Assembly: GCA_023362775.1 (NCBI GenBank)
Contig: JALMGJ010000012.1
Span: 20,597,501-20,661,500 of the forward strand
DNA: 64,000 nt
Direction of reading: 5' to 3'
From: Charina bottae
Lineage: Eukaryota > Chordata > Lepidosauria > Squamata > Charinaidae
This document shows, piece after piece, positions 1 through 12,523 of this stretch. The position numbers and the translations under genes were made by a program. Under the pieces are notes generated by a model. The model made no database searches. It saw only the letters and a list, made by a program, of their open reading frames with translations, and was not told where the DNA came from. Position 1 is the stretch's first letter, and each line of letters starts with the position of its first letter.

Positions 1-625
1 AGGACCTTCCTATCGTGACTCATGCCCGTCACCACCATTTAGACTGCTACAACCTGCTGTACATGGGGCTGCCTTTAAAAACCACTCAGAAGCTGCAGCT
101 GATTCAAAGTGCAGCAGCCTTTTTATTAACTGGCATTCACCTGTGGCAGCACAATACACCAGGGCTTCAACCCTACCCTGGTTACCAATATGCTTCTGGG
201 TTCAACTGAAAGTGCTGATGCTAACTTATAAAGCCCTACATAGCTTGGCATCAAATCAGCCTGGCTGATTCAATCTACGGGAGAAAAGCTGCGAATGGTT
301 CCTCAATTTAGGAGGGTGGGGTGGGGTCAAGGTTTGGTGAAGCTGCTTTTCGGTTGTGGGCCTGATCCTTTGGAACGGCCCCCAGCGGACATCTGATTCC
401 CATCTTGATAGCTTTCCAGAAGCAGTTCAAAACATAACTTCTTCTGGTGGCGTTTGGACTGTGGTACCATCTTAGTTGGGTTATAGATTGGCTTTGTAAT
501 TTAATTTGTATTCTTTTTATTAATTGGTCTGTGGATCTTTTAATTGTGTACTTTTATTGTGTATTTTGTCCTGTGAACCACTGAAAATCCTTAAGGATTA
601 TGGCGGTCTATATACGTGATTAGTA
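1..625 (+). mobile_element. L2-clade LINE, degenerate 3' fragment
   Basis: Translation gives decayed ORF2 C-terminal text (YNLLYMGLPLKTTQKLQLIQSAAA, in the window's second frame) matching CNALYMGLPLKTIRKLQLVQSAAA of the better L2 copy at 7860. It ends in an L2 tail near 600-625 (GGCGGTCTATATACGTGATT). Frames are broken. The element continues left of the window. Confidence 0.8.
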
Positions 626-743
626 AAGAAATATTTTCATACAATTGTATTTAGGATGGAAAGAATATGCCAGCATTGTTTAAAAGAGTGCGATTTTCAA
701 GACATCCCACGCAAATAATTAGAGATCGTTAAAATCACTTTCA

Positions 744-851
<108 letters not shown>

Positions 852-1054
852 CTATAAAACATATTGTTATGGAAGCTGATGAATCAATTCCCAGTGAATC
901 TCACACCTACAGGCTTACTGCTTTTAATCAGGACTTTGTAACTGATAAGTCAATTTGAGAACAGGCTGAGATCTTTTCAAAAAAGTAATGTTTGTTAAAA
1001 CAAAGTGGTCAAATGTTGGAGTTAAAGCACAGTGTCAGAATGAACCAGTTTTAC

Positions 1055-1162
1055 CTTCCAAAACCACTGAATGACAGGATGGTTTGGACAATATCCGTTC
1101 TTGTAGATTGCGTGTTGTCTCCAGTCATTCACATCAACATCACCAAGACCACACATTAGCAA
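1055..1162 (-). CDS. NEDD4L: NEDD4L exon 18: end of HECT N-lobe
   Basis: This 108-nt, phase-0 exon encodes 36 residues ([36 protein letters not shown]). IQWFWK leads into the N-lobe/C-lobe hinge. Acceptor TTCACAG, donor GTAAAA. RQHAIY has Ala where human has Ser. Confidence 0.96.
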
Positions 1163-1269
1163 CTGTGAATGAATGAATGACATTTTTGAGAAAGGAAATC
1201 AGGTCATGCACTATGAGAATTTTTTTTCTATAAAATCATAGAGTTGTGATCAGGGAAGTATATGCAGGG

Positions 1270-1270
1270 G

Positions 1271-1303
<33 letters not shown>

Positions 1304-1306
1304 ATG
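1270..1306 (+). repeat. (TG)n microsatellite
   Basis: TG is repeated about 12 times and followed by TATG units. Confidence 0.9.
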
Positions 1307-1521
1307 TGGTTCTTGTAGACTTTGCATAGCTGATACTCCGGAATCATTCTCTTTCAGTACAGTACTGTGCATAACCAGAACTGTTTTACTTCTACAAAAC
1401 ATCTTAATGAAAATAATAATAATTTCAGAGCAAATGTTGCAAGACATCAGGCTCAGTTAAAAGACAAGCTAAAATATACTAACAACAAACAATCTTCTCC
1501 ATGTTCACTGAGTTACTGTAT

Positions 1522-1582
1522 TACTGTATAAAGTACTAGTACTGTATAAAGTACTAGTACTGTATGAAGTACTAGTACTTTA
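1522..1582 (+). repeat. Short palindromic minisatellite
   Basis: Three near-copies of an 18-bp unit GTACTAGTACTGTATAAA; AGTACTAGTACT is self-complementary. Confidence 0.8.
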
Positions 1583-2414
1583 ATATTACAGACTAAGGCA
1601 GTCTGCATGGATTCTGTTAACTTTTTGTACAGGAAAAGGGCAAAACATTTTTATTTAGTTATAGCATTCATATCTTGTCTTTTCTTAACATTACTTGAAG
1701 CAAAATACAGTTTGAAAACCTGGCACGTTCTAAGTTTCTTTCCTTCATTCCTATTTCCCTCAGTTCCTCATCTGCATACTATGTTTCATTTGATCCAAAA
1801 ACCGGAAACAGTCATTGCTGTTGCGAGCCCAACTTTTACCTTTACCTACTTAGCTAGGAGTAAGAACCACTGAACTTAGTGAGACAATTTTCTGAGTAAA
1901 ATCTTACATCTATCTGTCTGTGCAGAAGTCAATTCTCTTGAGTGCACAACTCCAGCTAAGAAGGTTCAGGGAAGCAGCCACAAATGTAAATTAAAAAGGA
2001 GTTGATATTATGGAGCCAAGTTAAATTTTTGAATGAATGAATGAATATACATTCATGCACCTATGCTGCAACCCTAGAAACTGAATGGACCTTTCTAATT
2101 ATCAATAATGTAATAGAATGGACTTGTAATAATCAAGTACAGGATTGGGCTACATGGTTGTGTTGTGTTTTGTTTTTTTGAGGTTGCTTAAATGTTTAGC
2201 AGGCAATAGCAACTCCAAGAACAAGCTTGTGTGTTATTAAAAAGCCCCATCTAAAGAAAGAGAATTATAGGATTGCTAAGCATGCGTTGAGACACTTTGC
2301 AGAATTTAGGCCAATAGGTTTTTCCCCCCCTCCACCTTGAGAGATGCAAGGAGCTTTCCAGTTGCTTCCACCAAAGAAACCCCTACTTAAAGACAGAGTC
2401 AAAAGGCAACTAAC

Positions 2415-2474
2415 CTCTAGTTCATTTTCATCAAAAATTTTAATTAAGTCAGTGGGCAGGAGTTCTGTAAAACC
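2415..2474 (-). CDS. NEDD4L: NEDD4L exon 17: HECT N-lobe
   Basis: This 60-nt, phase-0 exon encodes GFTELLPTDLIKIFDENELE. Human has Ile where this has Thr in LLPTD. Acceptor GGTTTCAG, donor GTTAGT, a non-consensus but acceptable GT donor. Confidence 0.96.
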
Positions 2475-3359
2475 CTGAAACCGGAATGGGAGAGAAGAGA
2501 GAAGACAAATGGATTTCAATACATTTTCAATATTTAAGTCTCATAGTTTAACACCGCTGACGCATCTTAACATTTCAAAGTAAAAGCTCAGGGGAAAGCG
2601 ACAACAAACAGCTTCTAATTCAGAGAACTTGGGGGACGTGGGAAAAAAGTGAAACCCTGGAGGTCTGAAAAAAGGCGTTCTATAATCTCAGAAATTTAGG
2701 CAGCTTCCACAGGGAGTTGCTCATTCTTGCCAACAGTAACTCCATGTGACAGATGGTGTGCCTTCAGCTCTCCACAGGGTTCTTGGGTCTGTTTGAACTG
2801 GAGCTAAAATGGTACATGCCAATCAAAGGGAGAAGAAAAAATGGCAGGCAATGTTCATCCGTGTCTTTTGTTTTGCAAATCAGAACATAAAGAATTATCA
2901 TGCAGAAGTCAGAAGGATTTGGTGGTGAAGGGATACATGTAATTGTTAAACCAAAGTTCAGTTTTCTGAGTAATGAGCATGGCTGGGTCATACTGCAAGG
3001 AACAATTTATTCTCTGTATCACAATTTTGTTTTTGAAGGCATGGCACTCATTTCCTACTCCCCCCACCCAAATTTTTCCATACAGAATTCACTGTCTTTC
3101 TTTGATTTGCAAGGATGTAGTAAGGAGAAATGGAAGATGGCACTATTGAGCTGAGGGAGGATCCTATACTGATTTTTTGTATGTGTTCATATAAACTCCT
3201 AATGTTTTGAAAGCCTGCCTCATCCATCCATCCATCCATCCATCCATCCATCCATCCATCCATCCATCCATCCATCCATCCATCCCCCCAAATCTGATTC
3301 TTCAACAGAGTGGACCAGGTGGCAAAAACAAAGAACAAATTGTTAGTGAAATGTCTTAC
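2475..3359 (-). other. Intron 16
   Basis: Apart from (CATC)n at 3221-3286 no feature is seen. Confidence 0.85.
3221..3286 (+). repeat. (CATC)n microsatellite
   Basis: About 16 copies, ending 74 nt from the exon 16 donor. Confidence 0.95.
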
Positions 3360-3420
3360 CTCAAGAAATGCATTCATCTGCTTTTGAACCCGGTTGACAA
3401 ATCTCCACTGGATGACTAGG
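3360..3420 (-). CDS. NEDD4L: NEDD4L exon 16: HECT helix
   Basis: This 61-nt exon completes Asp and encodes [20 protein letters not shown]. Acceptor CCTGTAG, donor GTAAGA. A (CATC)n microsatellite begins about 75 nt past the donor within the intron. Confidence 0.96.
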
Positions 3421-4557
3421 CTACAGGACACAAAGAAAAATGCAGCATGAGTTTCGTTAGGAGAAAACATGATTATTTAAATAGCTTAATCACCCTAACT
3501 TTTTCTGGCTTTCCATTTTGAGCTTCAACAATCTTTCATTTCACTGAAATAAAAAATAAACAAAACAGATGATGCAAATACAATCCTTCCCATTTCATGA
3601 TCCAATTTCAGTATCTGCAAAACACATGAATACATACAGCCTTTCGGTTCCTCAGAAAGGCTCAGATGTTCTTTCCTCAGATGTTCTTTCCGAGTCCAAT
3701 GAGATGGTTAAAGAATATTACTGATGAACATAAAGGAGTAATTCAAAGAGAACTCTGTTCCACTTTTACAGCCTGGCATTTAAATAGATTTGCATATGTG
3801 CCTTAAAGTGCAAGATATAACTTTTCCAAGAAGAGATTTGCTGTGTAGAGATGGGCTGAAATTAATTTTGTGTTTTCTATGGATATTATAGTCAATGTAT
3901 TGTATTTGTGTAACAAGAATTAAATTCTCTATTTAAAAACTGCCTACAATGGGGTACTTTAGGGAGATATGCCTACATTTCATAATTAGGGCAATGCTAT
4001 ATATTACATTTGGACTGAAACCTTTTTCAGTGGAGGTAATTTAATATAATTCTTTGAATACACAAAAAACTTTAACATTTTCTTTGTGTTTAAAGCCCGT
4101 GATAAAAACTTAATTATATTTTTATGTGACAATTCATACCTGAAACTCTATAAAAAGCATTTGTAATTTATTTCATTTGAAGAGGCATGGCAACCAACAA
4201 CCCATCAAGACAAATGCCACATCATGAAGTAGTAGTATATATTTATTCGGTCAATGACCAATAAAAATTTGCATATTTTTCCTAAGTGTGATGGAAAGAA
4301 TTTGACATTTTAAAAATGAGTATATAGGAGAAATCAAAAGGCACAGATTGTCCATGACCAGCCTATTACAAATAGGTACTTGACTCGGAAGCCTAGGAGG
4401 AATATTCTGCTTTGAAATGGTCAACGGTCAACTGCATATTAGGAGAGCTGACTTCTGACTTGTGAGTTTTCCAACTGCTTCTCATCACACAAACTTAAAA
4501 TCTTCATTTGACTGACAGGAGGAGGCAAGTTCTCCCCTTCCCAGACAACTAATGGGC

Positions 4558-4663
4558 CAGTGTTTCTCAACCTTGGGAACTTTAAGATGTGTGGACTTCA
4601 ACTCCCAGAATTCTGGGAGTTGAAGTCCACACATCTTAACGTTCCCAAGGTTGAGAAACACTG
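4558..4663. mobile_element. hAT-type palindromic MITE with TSD
   Basis: CAGTGTTTCTCAACCTTGGG pairs with CCCAAGGTTGAGAAACACTG over almost its whole length. TAATGGGC and TAATGGGT flank it, a 7/8 match to an 8-bp hAT duplication. Confidence 0.85.
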
Positions 4664-5469
4664 TAATGGGTAGAAGAGAAAATCTATCATTTCCAAATCC
4701 ATCCCTGCTGTATTTTATGGTCACTACCACTAGCATTTATGCTTTTTCTTTGAAGCTTCCACAGCCCATTTCTAATTGGAAGCACAATGCAACTACTTGC
4801 AATTACCCATTACAGATGAATACAGCAAAATTTATCTTATTTTAAGATGTAGAACAAGTTTTCTTCGATAGCTTAGCTCAGAAATTGGACATCTGGTCTG
4901 GTCCAAGGTTAGGATTGCATCTCCCACCTGCCGGGCCAAACCAGATATCAGGGGTGGAGCCAGAGCGATGCCCTCAATGAAGTCACTACTATCAGATGTT
5001 ATCTGGATCTCCACGCAGGAAGAGACAAGAGAGCCATTGCTTCCCATAGTGTGTTTTTATCTATTCAAGGTAAAATGAAAACCATGCAAAATGAATTGGG
5101 GAAAAGCATTCCCGACCTTGCCCTGCATAGAGTGTTTTTGTTTGTTCACGTCAAGCAGAAGCCCCGGTTTCCACCTCACATTGAATGGCCAAAAACAAAG
5201 GAAGGAGAAGGTGACTCCTGCATCATCCTGCATCTGAAATACTGGCAAGTGAGGCTGTGCCCCATCTTGCCACCTGGCGCTCTCCCTCTTTGGCTGCTTG
5301 CACACCTGAGTTGTGTGATGCAAGCGAGGAGGGAGGAGCTTCAGAGATGAGTTTCGGGGAAGGGACTGGGTGTTGTTGAAGCCTTCTGGGCTGGAGGAGT
5401 AGCTTGGTCGGTCAGATTAGGGCCATAGGGTCGAGGTGCCTCATTTCTGACCTAGAAGATAATTTTTCG

Positions 5470-5707
5470 GTGTTTTTTTTTTTTGGTGCCATTCAATCGT
5501 GTCTGATCCTTGGCGACTGCCTGGAGAAGTCCCTGCAGTTTTCTTGGCAAGATTTCAGAAATGGCTTTCCATTGACTTCTTCCCAGGGCTGAGAGTGAGT
5601 GACTGGCCCAAGGTCACCCAGCTGGCTTTGTGCCCAAGGTGGGACTAGAAGTCATGGCCTCCCAGTTTCTAGCCTGGTGCCTTAACCACTACACTAAACT
5701 GGCTGTC
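5470..5707 (-). mobile_element. tRNA/MIR-like SINE, tail type A
   Basis: Read on the minus strand it begins CAGCCAGTTTAGTGTAGTGG, has GTGACCTTGGGCCAGTCACT in the body and ends with the type A tail (CCAAGAAAACTGCAGGGACT) and poly-T/poly-A. This family recurs at 15690, 18918 and 38763. Confidence 0.8.
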
Positions 5708-5834
5708 ATAGAAGATTTTTACTGACCTGGAATGTAAACATTTAAGAAAAGAGGAACCATTCTTCTTTAAAGTTTTAGCATGGTATGTTCCCTCCATGTT
5801 AGGGTTCCCGCAACTCTAGACTCCTTCTCCACCG

Positions 5835-5905
5835 CCCAGAGTCCCCCAGTTGGGGGAGATGGGTGGTGATATAAATTTAAATAATAAATAATAAATAAAT
5901 AAACT
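5835..5905 (+). mobile_element. L2 3'-end fragment
   Basis: It carries the L2 terminal hairpin-like block ACCGCCCAGAGTCCCCCAG, a TTGGGGGAGATGGGTGGT partner, and an AAATAATAAATAA tail. It sits just upstream of the long L2 copy. Confidence 0.75.
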
Positions 5906-5924
5906 TTTATATTTTTTATATTTG

Positions 5925-8560
5925 CCTTCCCTGGGGTGTGCTTCGGAAGCGGCTCGGGAGTTCATGGCTACCATGGCAGCCATGGGCCTGTCCTAGATTA
6001 TTCGGGACCCGACTCGTGACAGTGGACTCACCCCAGATTTAGTTTTCTTGTCAGAGCAATGGCAAAGTGATCTGAGGGGAAAGTTAGTACTATCCCCATT
6101 GTCATGGTCAGATCATGTCCTGATATCCCTAAGGTTCTCTTATGCTGCCCCACTCCGCGGGGAGGCAGGACCTATTCGATTGGGCCGCCCCCGGCGACTT
6201 ATGGACCCAATGAGGTTTCAGAGGGAGCTGGGGGTAATACCTGATGATCTGCTGCACGGTCCAACGGAGGCACTGGCCGCAGCCTGTAATAGGGAGGCGG
6301 CTGGGGCCTTGGATAGGACCGCGCCGATGCGACCTCTCCAGCCCCATTTGACCCGTCACTCCCCGTGGTTTACGGAGGAGTTGAGGGTCTTGAAGAGGGT
6401 GAAGAGACGTCTAGAGCGCCGCTGGAGAAAGACGAAGGCAGAATCGGACCGAACACAATCTAGAGCCGCTATTAAGGCCTACCTTGTGGCGGTAAGAGCG
6501 GCGAAACGTGAATATTTATCCACTCTTATTGCATCCGCAGAATGCCGTCCGAAGGCCCTGTTCAAGATTACGCGATCTCTCTTAGGTAGGGTGGAGTCGG
6601 TGACCCACCTGCAGGGCCGTGCGGAAGAATTTTCTGAGCATCTGCAGGATAAAATCGCTCGGATTCGGTCTAAGTTGGACTCCATGCGTGAAATGCAGTC
6701 TGGGGAGATGCCGGGAGAGCGGCCTGGCCTTATTATCTGGGAACAATATGATCCTGTTGGACCTAAGGAAGTGGACAGGATCCTCCGAATTGTTAATTCC
6801 ACCACATGCTATTTAGATCCCTGCCCTTCCTGGCTGGTAAAATCGGCAAGGGAGGTGACGTGTGGGTGGGTCCAGGCGATGGTTAACTCATCCTTGTTGG
6901 AGGGAGTGTTTCCAACTGCCTTCAAGGAGGCATTGGTGCACCCCCTCCTCAAGAAGCCATCCCTGGACCCCACCATTCTGGACAATTTTCGTCCAGTCTC
7001 CCACCTTCCCTTTTTGGGGAAGGTGGTTGAGAAAGTGGTGGCGTTGCAACTTCAGAGGACCCTGGATGAAGCGGATTATCTAGACCCTTTTCAGTCAGGT
7101 TTCAGGCCGGGATATGGGATGGAGACTGCATTGGTCGCGCTTATGGATGACCTCTGGCAGGAGCGGGATGGAGGTAGTGCATCCATCCTGGCTCTCTTGG
7201 ATCTTTCAGTGGCTTTCGATACCATCGACCATGGTATCCTTTTGGGTTGGCTTAGGGAGTTGGGGTGGGAGGCGTAGTTTTGCGCTGGTTCACCTCCTTC
7301 CTCCAGGGCTGTTCCCAGTCGGTGGTGATAGGGGAGGAGAGATCCAGCCCGCGACCGCTCTTATATGGAGTGCCACAGGGTTCGGTTCTCTCTCCTCTCC
7401 TATTCAACATCTACATGAAACCGCTGGGTGAGGTCATCCGACATCATAGGATGAGGTATCATCAATATGCTGATGATACTCAATTGTATAGCTCCATCCC
7501 AGGTGAAGTAAGTGATGCAGTGACCACCCTGTCTCAGTGCCTGGGGGCTGTGAGGGCCTGGATGGGGAACAACAGGCTTCAGTTGAACCCTGGCAAGACC
7601 GAATGGCTGTGGATTGATGGCTTAGCGTCTTCTGGAAAATTATCATCTTTGGTTCTCGATGGGGTAGTACTGCCCCATTCGGAGCCGGTGCGGAACTTGG
7701 GGGTCCTTCTAGACTCACGACTCCTGCTCGAAGAGCAGGTGGCGGTCGTGGCTAGGAGGGCTTTTGCACAGCTTCGGCTGGTGCGCCAGTTACGCCCATT
7801 CCTGGATCGAGATGCCCTCCGAACAGTCACTCATGCTCTCGTCATCTCCCATGTAGACTATTGCAATGCGCTTTACATGGGGCTACCCTTGAAGACTATC
7901 CGGAAGCTACAACTGGTTCAGAGTGCAGCCGCGCGAGCAGTTCTAGGTGCGCCAAGATCAGCGCATATAACACCTTTACTCCGCGAGCTGCATTGGGTGC
8001 CGGTTTGCTTCCGGGTACAATTCAAGGTGTTGGTTATCACCTTTAAAGCCCTACATGGCATGGGACCAGAATACCTGAGGGACCGTCTTATCCCCATATC
8101 ATCGACCCGCCCCACCCGAACATTCAGAGAGGGCCTGCTACGAACCCCATCAATAAGAGAGTGTCATCTGGTGGGGTCTAGAAGGCGGGCCTTCTCTGTG
8201 GTGGCACCAGCACTCTGGAACACCTTGCCCCCAGAGTTGAGGCAGATCCCCTCCCTCCCGAACTTTAGGAAAGTTCTGAAGATCTGGTTCTGCCGCCCGG
8301 CATGGGAAGGAGGAAATAATAGTTCCTCATGGGGGTGGTTAATTTCATAATGTCCTTCTTTTTATTTAACTATCTGGCCATTTGGATTTTATAATTTATT
8401 TATTGTATTATTTGATTGTATTTTTATATTCTTTATTCTATTTTAATCAGTTTTATTGTAAACCGCCCAGAGTTCCCCGTTGGGGGAGATGGGCGGTCAT
8501 ATAAGTTAAATAAACAAACAAACAAACAAACAAATAAATAAATAAATAAATATTTGCTTA
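5925..8560 (+). mobile_element. L2-clade non-LTR retrotransposon, 5'-truncated
   Basis: This is a 2.6-kb element with the last part of an endonuclease domain, a full reverse transcriptase, a C-terminal domain and a 3' UTR ending in CCCAGAGTTCCCCGTTGGGG and (CAAA)n/(TAAA)n repeats. It is truncated within the endonuclease. The motif LLDLSVAFDTIDHGILL favours the L2 clade over CR1. It inserted in intron 15 in the orientation opposite to NEDD4L. Confidence 0.9.
5934..8348 (+). pseudogene. L2 ORF2, one nonsense codon and one frameshift
   Basis: The frame runs from LGCASEAAREF through SGLTPDLVFLSEQW and the endonuclease end motif SWSDHVLI to the reverse transcriptase. Motif A is LDLSVAFDTIDH, motif B GVPQGSVLSPLLFNIY, and motif C YADD at 7466-7477. 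A TAG at 5994 replaces a codon expected to be Gln. At about 7258-7266 the frame changes; one missing G in the run TTGGGGTGGGAGG explains it (LRELG continues as GGVVLRWF). Otherwise some 800 codons are open, so the copy is young. Confidence 0.88.
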
Positions 8561-8592
8561 AACTTTGGGCAAACTGCTTCTATTTTGCTTTA

Positions 8593-9233
8593 CAGATAGT
8601 CCTCGCTTAACAACGGTAACTGGGACCGGAATTTCCATCACTAAGCGATGAAGTCATAAAGCGTGACGTCACGTGACCACGTCATTAGCAACGGCAATCC
8701 TGGCAGTCCCTGTTGCTGTAGTTAAGCAAGGATCGCAGGTCATTAAGCAAGGATGTCACGTGACCGGGACTTGCAACTTCTTGCTGGCTTCCAACAAGCA
8801 AAGTTAACGGGGAAGCTGGCAGTAGGTCACAAGTCCCAGTCATGAGAAGCCTTTCCTTAGGCAGCTTGCAAACAGGCTGGCAGGTGGGTGAGTGCTATGA
8901 AGTGCGGGCAGGTGGGGGGGGTGCTACGGCATGGCACAAGTGCAGGTGGGGTCTCCTCGAGAGAAAAAGCAGTGGGAGCGGGAGCGACTTACCTTACACT
9001 AACTTTATATTAACTTTGCCTGCTGGAAGCTGGTACAAATGGTGTTCAGGACGCTGCAACCGTTGTAAGTATAAGCCGGTTGCCAAGCACCCGAATTGTG
9101 ATCACGTGACTGAGAGGGGTGCTGCAATGGCCATAACTTTGAGGACTGGTTGTAAGTCCATTTTTTCAGCGCAGCTGTAACTTTGAATGGTCACTGAACG
9201 AATGGATGTAACTCGAGGACCACTTGTACTTTT
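8593..9233. mobile_element. Nonautonomous DNA transposon with inverted ends
   Basis: The ends are TACAGATAGTCCTCGCTTAA and, inverted, CGAGGACCACTTGTA. Inside are repeated TTAACAAC/GTTAAGCAA and CACGTGAC motifs on both strands. Related copies lie at 41759-42138 and 46684-47396. TA at both ends would suit a mariner-like target, but no transposase is present and the superfamily is unassigned. Confidence 0.65.
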
Positions 9234-9374
9234 AATCTCTACCACAAACCCTAACTAGGTTTTCTCCAAATAGGTATCTACCCAGATACCAGATTGGGAA
9301 ACAGCTTTGTCCCCTAGGCTATTGGATTCTTGAATGCCAAATAGGTTCTTTTAGGTGAAATATGTTGGATATGT

Positions 9375-9678
9375 AAAGAATGTATATTTTATAGTAATTA
9401 TGGATTTTTATTAGTATTTTAATGTTTGACTGAAATTGTGAGTTAAAGAATGTATATTTTATAAGAATGTATATTTTATAAGAATGGATATTTTATAGTA
9501 ATTATGGTTTTTTATTATTATCATTAGTATTTTATTGCTTGAGTGAAATTGTGAGCCAACTGCAACGAAATTTCATTCTATTGTGCACTTGTATAGTGTA
9601 TAGTGGGATGACAATAAAGTTATTCTATTCTATTCTATTCTATTCTATTCTATTCTATTCTATTCTATTCTATTCTAT
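9375..9678 (+). repeat. Retroelement-like 3' tail with internal duplication and (TATTC)n
   Basis: A segment of about 100 bp (AGAATGTATATTTTATAGTA onward) occurs twice, near 9377 and 9480. It is followed by GACAATAAAGT and about 11 copies of TATTC (9621-9678). The AATAAA just before a pentamer array looks like the 3' end of a non-LTR element whose tail became a satellite. Confidence 0.5.
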
Positions 9679-10126
9679 ATTAAGTTCTGCTGAAGCAGGG
9701 AGTCTCACTCATTTCAACAGGTGGAAATTACAGGTGGGAGGATAGATCATCCTGATTATGGAAACCCTCTCACTGAAGGTTTGACTGGCACCAACAATTC
9801 CATTTCAACACAAGGTTATTTATCAAGCATTTAAATCTTACTGAGTGCAGCTTAGTATGTTATGCTCTATTTTAATAACAACAGGGTTTTCCATTTCATC
9901 GATTTAACCTGCCCTGGCATCTATAATACAGAGGAGGTAAGAAATATTTTAATAAATAAACAGAAACAAATGATCATGGTGTTGTGGTGGCCACGTCTAC
10001 AACTGCTTCTATAAGAGTTTTAATTTGGTATGGTTTCTGCGGTAGTCTTCTTGAAGTCCATTTTTACCATCTAAGCCATCCGGATTGCTATGACATTAAA
10101 TTAAGTAAATAAATAAATATTTTTTA

Positions 10127-10261
<135 letters not shown>

Positions 10262-11125
10262 TTAAAAACCAGTTACAGTTACCAGACATCAATCCATTAC
10301 ATTTTGAAATGCATCAGTTCTCTGCTTTTCTAATACTTTTTTACACACAATATGGGTCAAGCTATTTATAGAGGATTCCAATTTTAAATTTCCTTTTAGT
10401 TATTTAATTATTTTAGTTGTTATTGACAAAATGTTCTGTGCTTAGATTCCAAGAAGGGTTGAATAGATGTAGTATAATTGATAAATCAGAATCAAGCACC
10501 ATGTTTCATTAGCAAGCTAAAGGGAAGACAGATTGGCAAGTCATCTGCTCTGTTATAAAAGAATTAACAGTGTTCAGTAGGGACATGGATGGCAGTTTTT
10601 GGAATACCAATTGAGTACTGTTTGGTATCTCTTCAGATCCAATAGCTTTGCATTAGCTGTAGGATTAAAACAAAATGTATGTGGTTCTTCTGGGATGGCT
10701 TAAATATGCCTCAAACAAACAAACAAATTCCAAGGCAAAGCATGCTGATCAGAGCAAGATGTTTCCTAAGTTTTTTAAAAAACAAACAAACTGGTAGGCA
10801 TCAGGTAGGCATTTGTGTGGCAACACACAAGACAGCTTTACAAAGTAACAAGAGGTAGTGAGAAAAATTGCATGCTGCAATTTTTGTTGTACACCTACGT
10901 AAAAATGCAAATCTAAAACTGTGTGTTTGAATACAGTTGAGTCAGGCATGTCGTTTGAGATTGCTGCATGAAATGAGCCTTAACAATGTTTCCAACAGAC
11001 ACACACAAATGTCACGCTTTCAACTTAAGAAGAGGGTCTTTCAGAAACACATTCACGAAACTTTTAATCAAAATTTGAAAAGTACATGTGGATTTCATGG
11101 GATGTTTCTTTTAATGGAATTTGCA

Positions 11126-11136
11126 TAGATAGATAC

Positions 11137-11180
<44 letters not shown>
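11126..11180 (+). repeat. (GATA)n microsatellite
   Basis: About 11 GATA copies with one interruption. Confidence 0.95.
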
Positions 11181-11182
<2 letters not shown>

Positions 11183-11329
11183 GATGATAGAGATAGAGAT
11201 ATAATTTCCTTCTAGATCATAGCAGATTTTTCTTTCAAATATCACATCAGGTTTCACTGAAATAATTTGAAAGCACCCACTCAGAAGAAAAATATATTAA
11301 ATCAGACTGGGCCTTGCAGTATTTATGTG

Positions 11330-11990
11330 AGCCATAATGTGAGCTTGAAGTGGCCAGCATGAGCATTTCCTTCTTTTGGTTTCTCCCCTGGGACTTTAAG
11401 GCAGCCTGAGAAGCACTGGACCACGCCTGGTTTCCAACTATAAAAGGAACATGCGGAGTTGTGTCTGGAGGAAGGTTTGTGTTGTGTGGGAGAGCAGGAA
11501 GGAACACTTTGCAGGTGAGGAAGGGGAGCAGCCATCCGTTCAACAGACAACTGATGGTGAAGAAGGAGCAGGCTTGGACATCACCAAACCAGCAGAAGAC
11601 AAGCTGGAAGGAGAAGCAGGGCCCAGCAGCTTCACCACTCCAGCAGCAACGCTGAGAAGTGCCAGCCAGCAGCTGGTAAAGCACCTTCTTTTTCTCTCCC
11701 CAGCCCCAGCACAGACTGAAACTGCCAAGCCAATGCTTTCAGTTTAGAACAGCAGCTGACAGTAACAGAAGCCAACCTGAGGGTGGCTAAATGGTGGCTA
11801 AAGGCTTTGGTGTAAGCTCAAGCAGCAAAGGGGAACAGAATTGTTATAGACATTCAGGAATAAAATATACACGTAGGCATAGATGTAGATGTTAGTATAA
11901 ATATAGGATAATGCAGCATAGGCTTAGTAAGGTAGAAGTTAAGAAAATAAGTAAGTTTGCTAAATTATTTAATAAAAGCTTCCCTGGAAA
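11330..11990 (+). other. Promoter- and poly(A)-like sequences, possible LTR or processed element
   Basis: TATAAAAG (11439-11446) lies downstream of CACGCCTGG, and AATAAAAGCTT is about 530 nt further on. Open frames of up to 98 plus-strand codons in between show no known domain. It could be an old LTR, but no inverted TG/CA ends or repeat partner are seen. Confidence 0.25.
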
Positions 11991-12229
11991 CACAGGGAAG
12001 ATAAAAACATCTGTTAGTTGCTGGTCTGTACTATTTCCCCTAAGGCCCCCTCACACCATATGGAGATCTAAAGTCAGCAATCATAATTTCTTCTGAGTCA
12101 GGAATCTCTGCAGTCATTGGCACGATTAAATAGCCTGATAAAAATTCAGACTGAATGTAAACTGCAGAAGCATGTATAAAGAAAATCGACTAGAAAAACC
12201 TTTAACTCAATATCCTCCCAATTTCCCTC

Positions 12230-12523
12230 TGTCTATCCATTCAGTCGTGTCCGACTCTCGGTCACTTTGTGGATCGATGCTTTCCATGCCTTTCTATCTC
12301 TTACAGCTTCCTTTAGTTCCATCAAAGTCATTCCAGTGTCCCTTCTGATGGTGTCAAGCCAGTGAGTCCTAGGGTGGCCCCTTCTTCTTTTACCACTGAT
12401 CAGTCCCAGCATAATTGTCTTTTCGAGTGAGTCGGCTCGCATAACTTGACCCAAGTATGACAGTTTTTGTTTGGTGATCTTGGCTTCCAGGGATATTTTT
12501 GGTTTGACTCTCTGCTCACTGGA
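12230..12523 (-). mobile_element. Bov-B/RTE-like LINE 3' end
   Basis: The minus strand encodes the RTE C-terminus (LSYLGQVMRADSLEKTIMLG, GKRRRGHPRTHWLDTI, KVTESRTRLNG) and ends GAGTCGGACACGACTGAATG. It is a divergent relative of the adjacent plus-strand copy. Confidence 0.82.

Larger units (their letters stand above)
1163..2414 (-). other. Intron 17
   Basis: It holds a (TG)n tract (1270-1306) and a short palindromic minisatellite (1522-1582). The rest is AT-rich and featureless. Confidence 0.85.

Noticed and set aside
11247..11747. Overlapping frames of 98-145 codons
   Set aside because: Frames on both strands overlap without any domain; the TATA and poly(A) strings were kept only as a low-confidence element.
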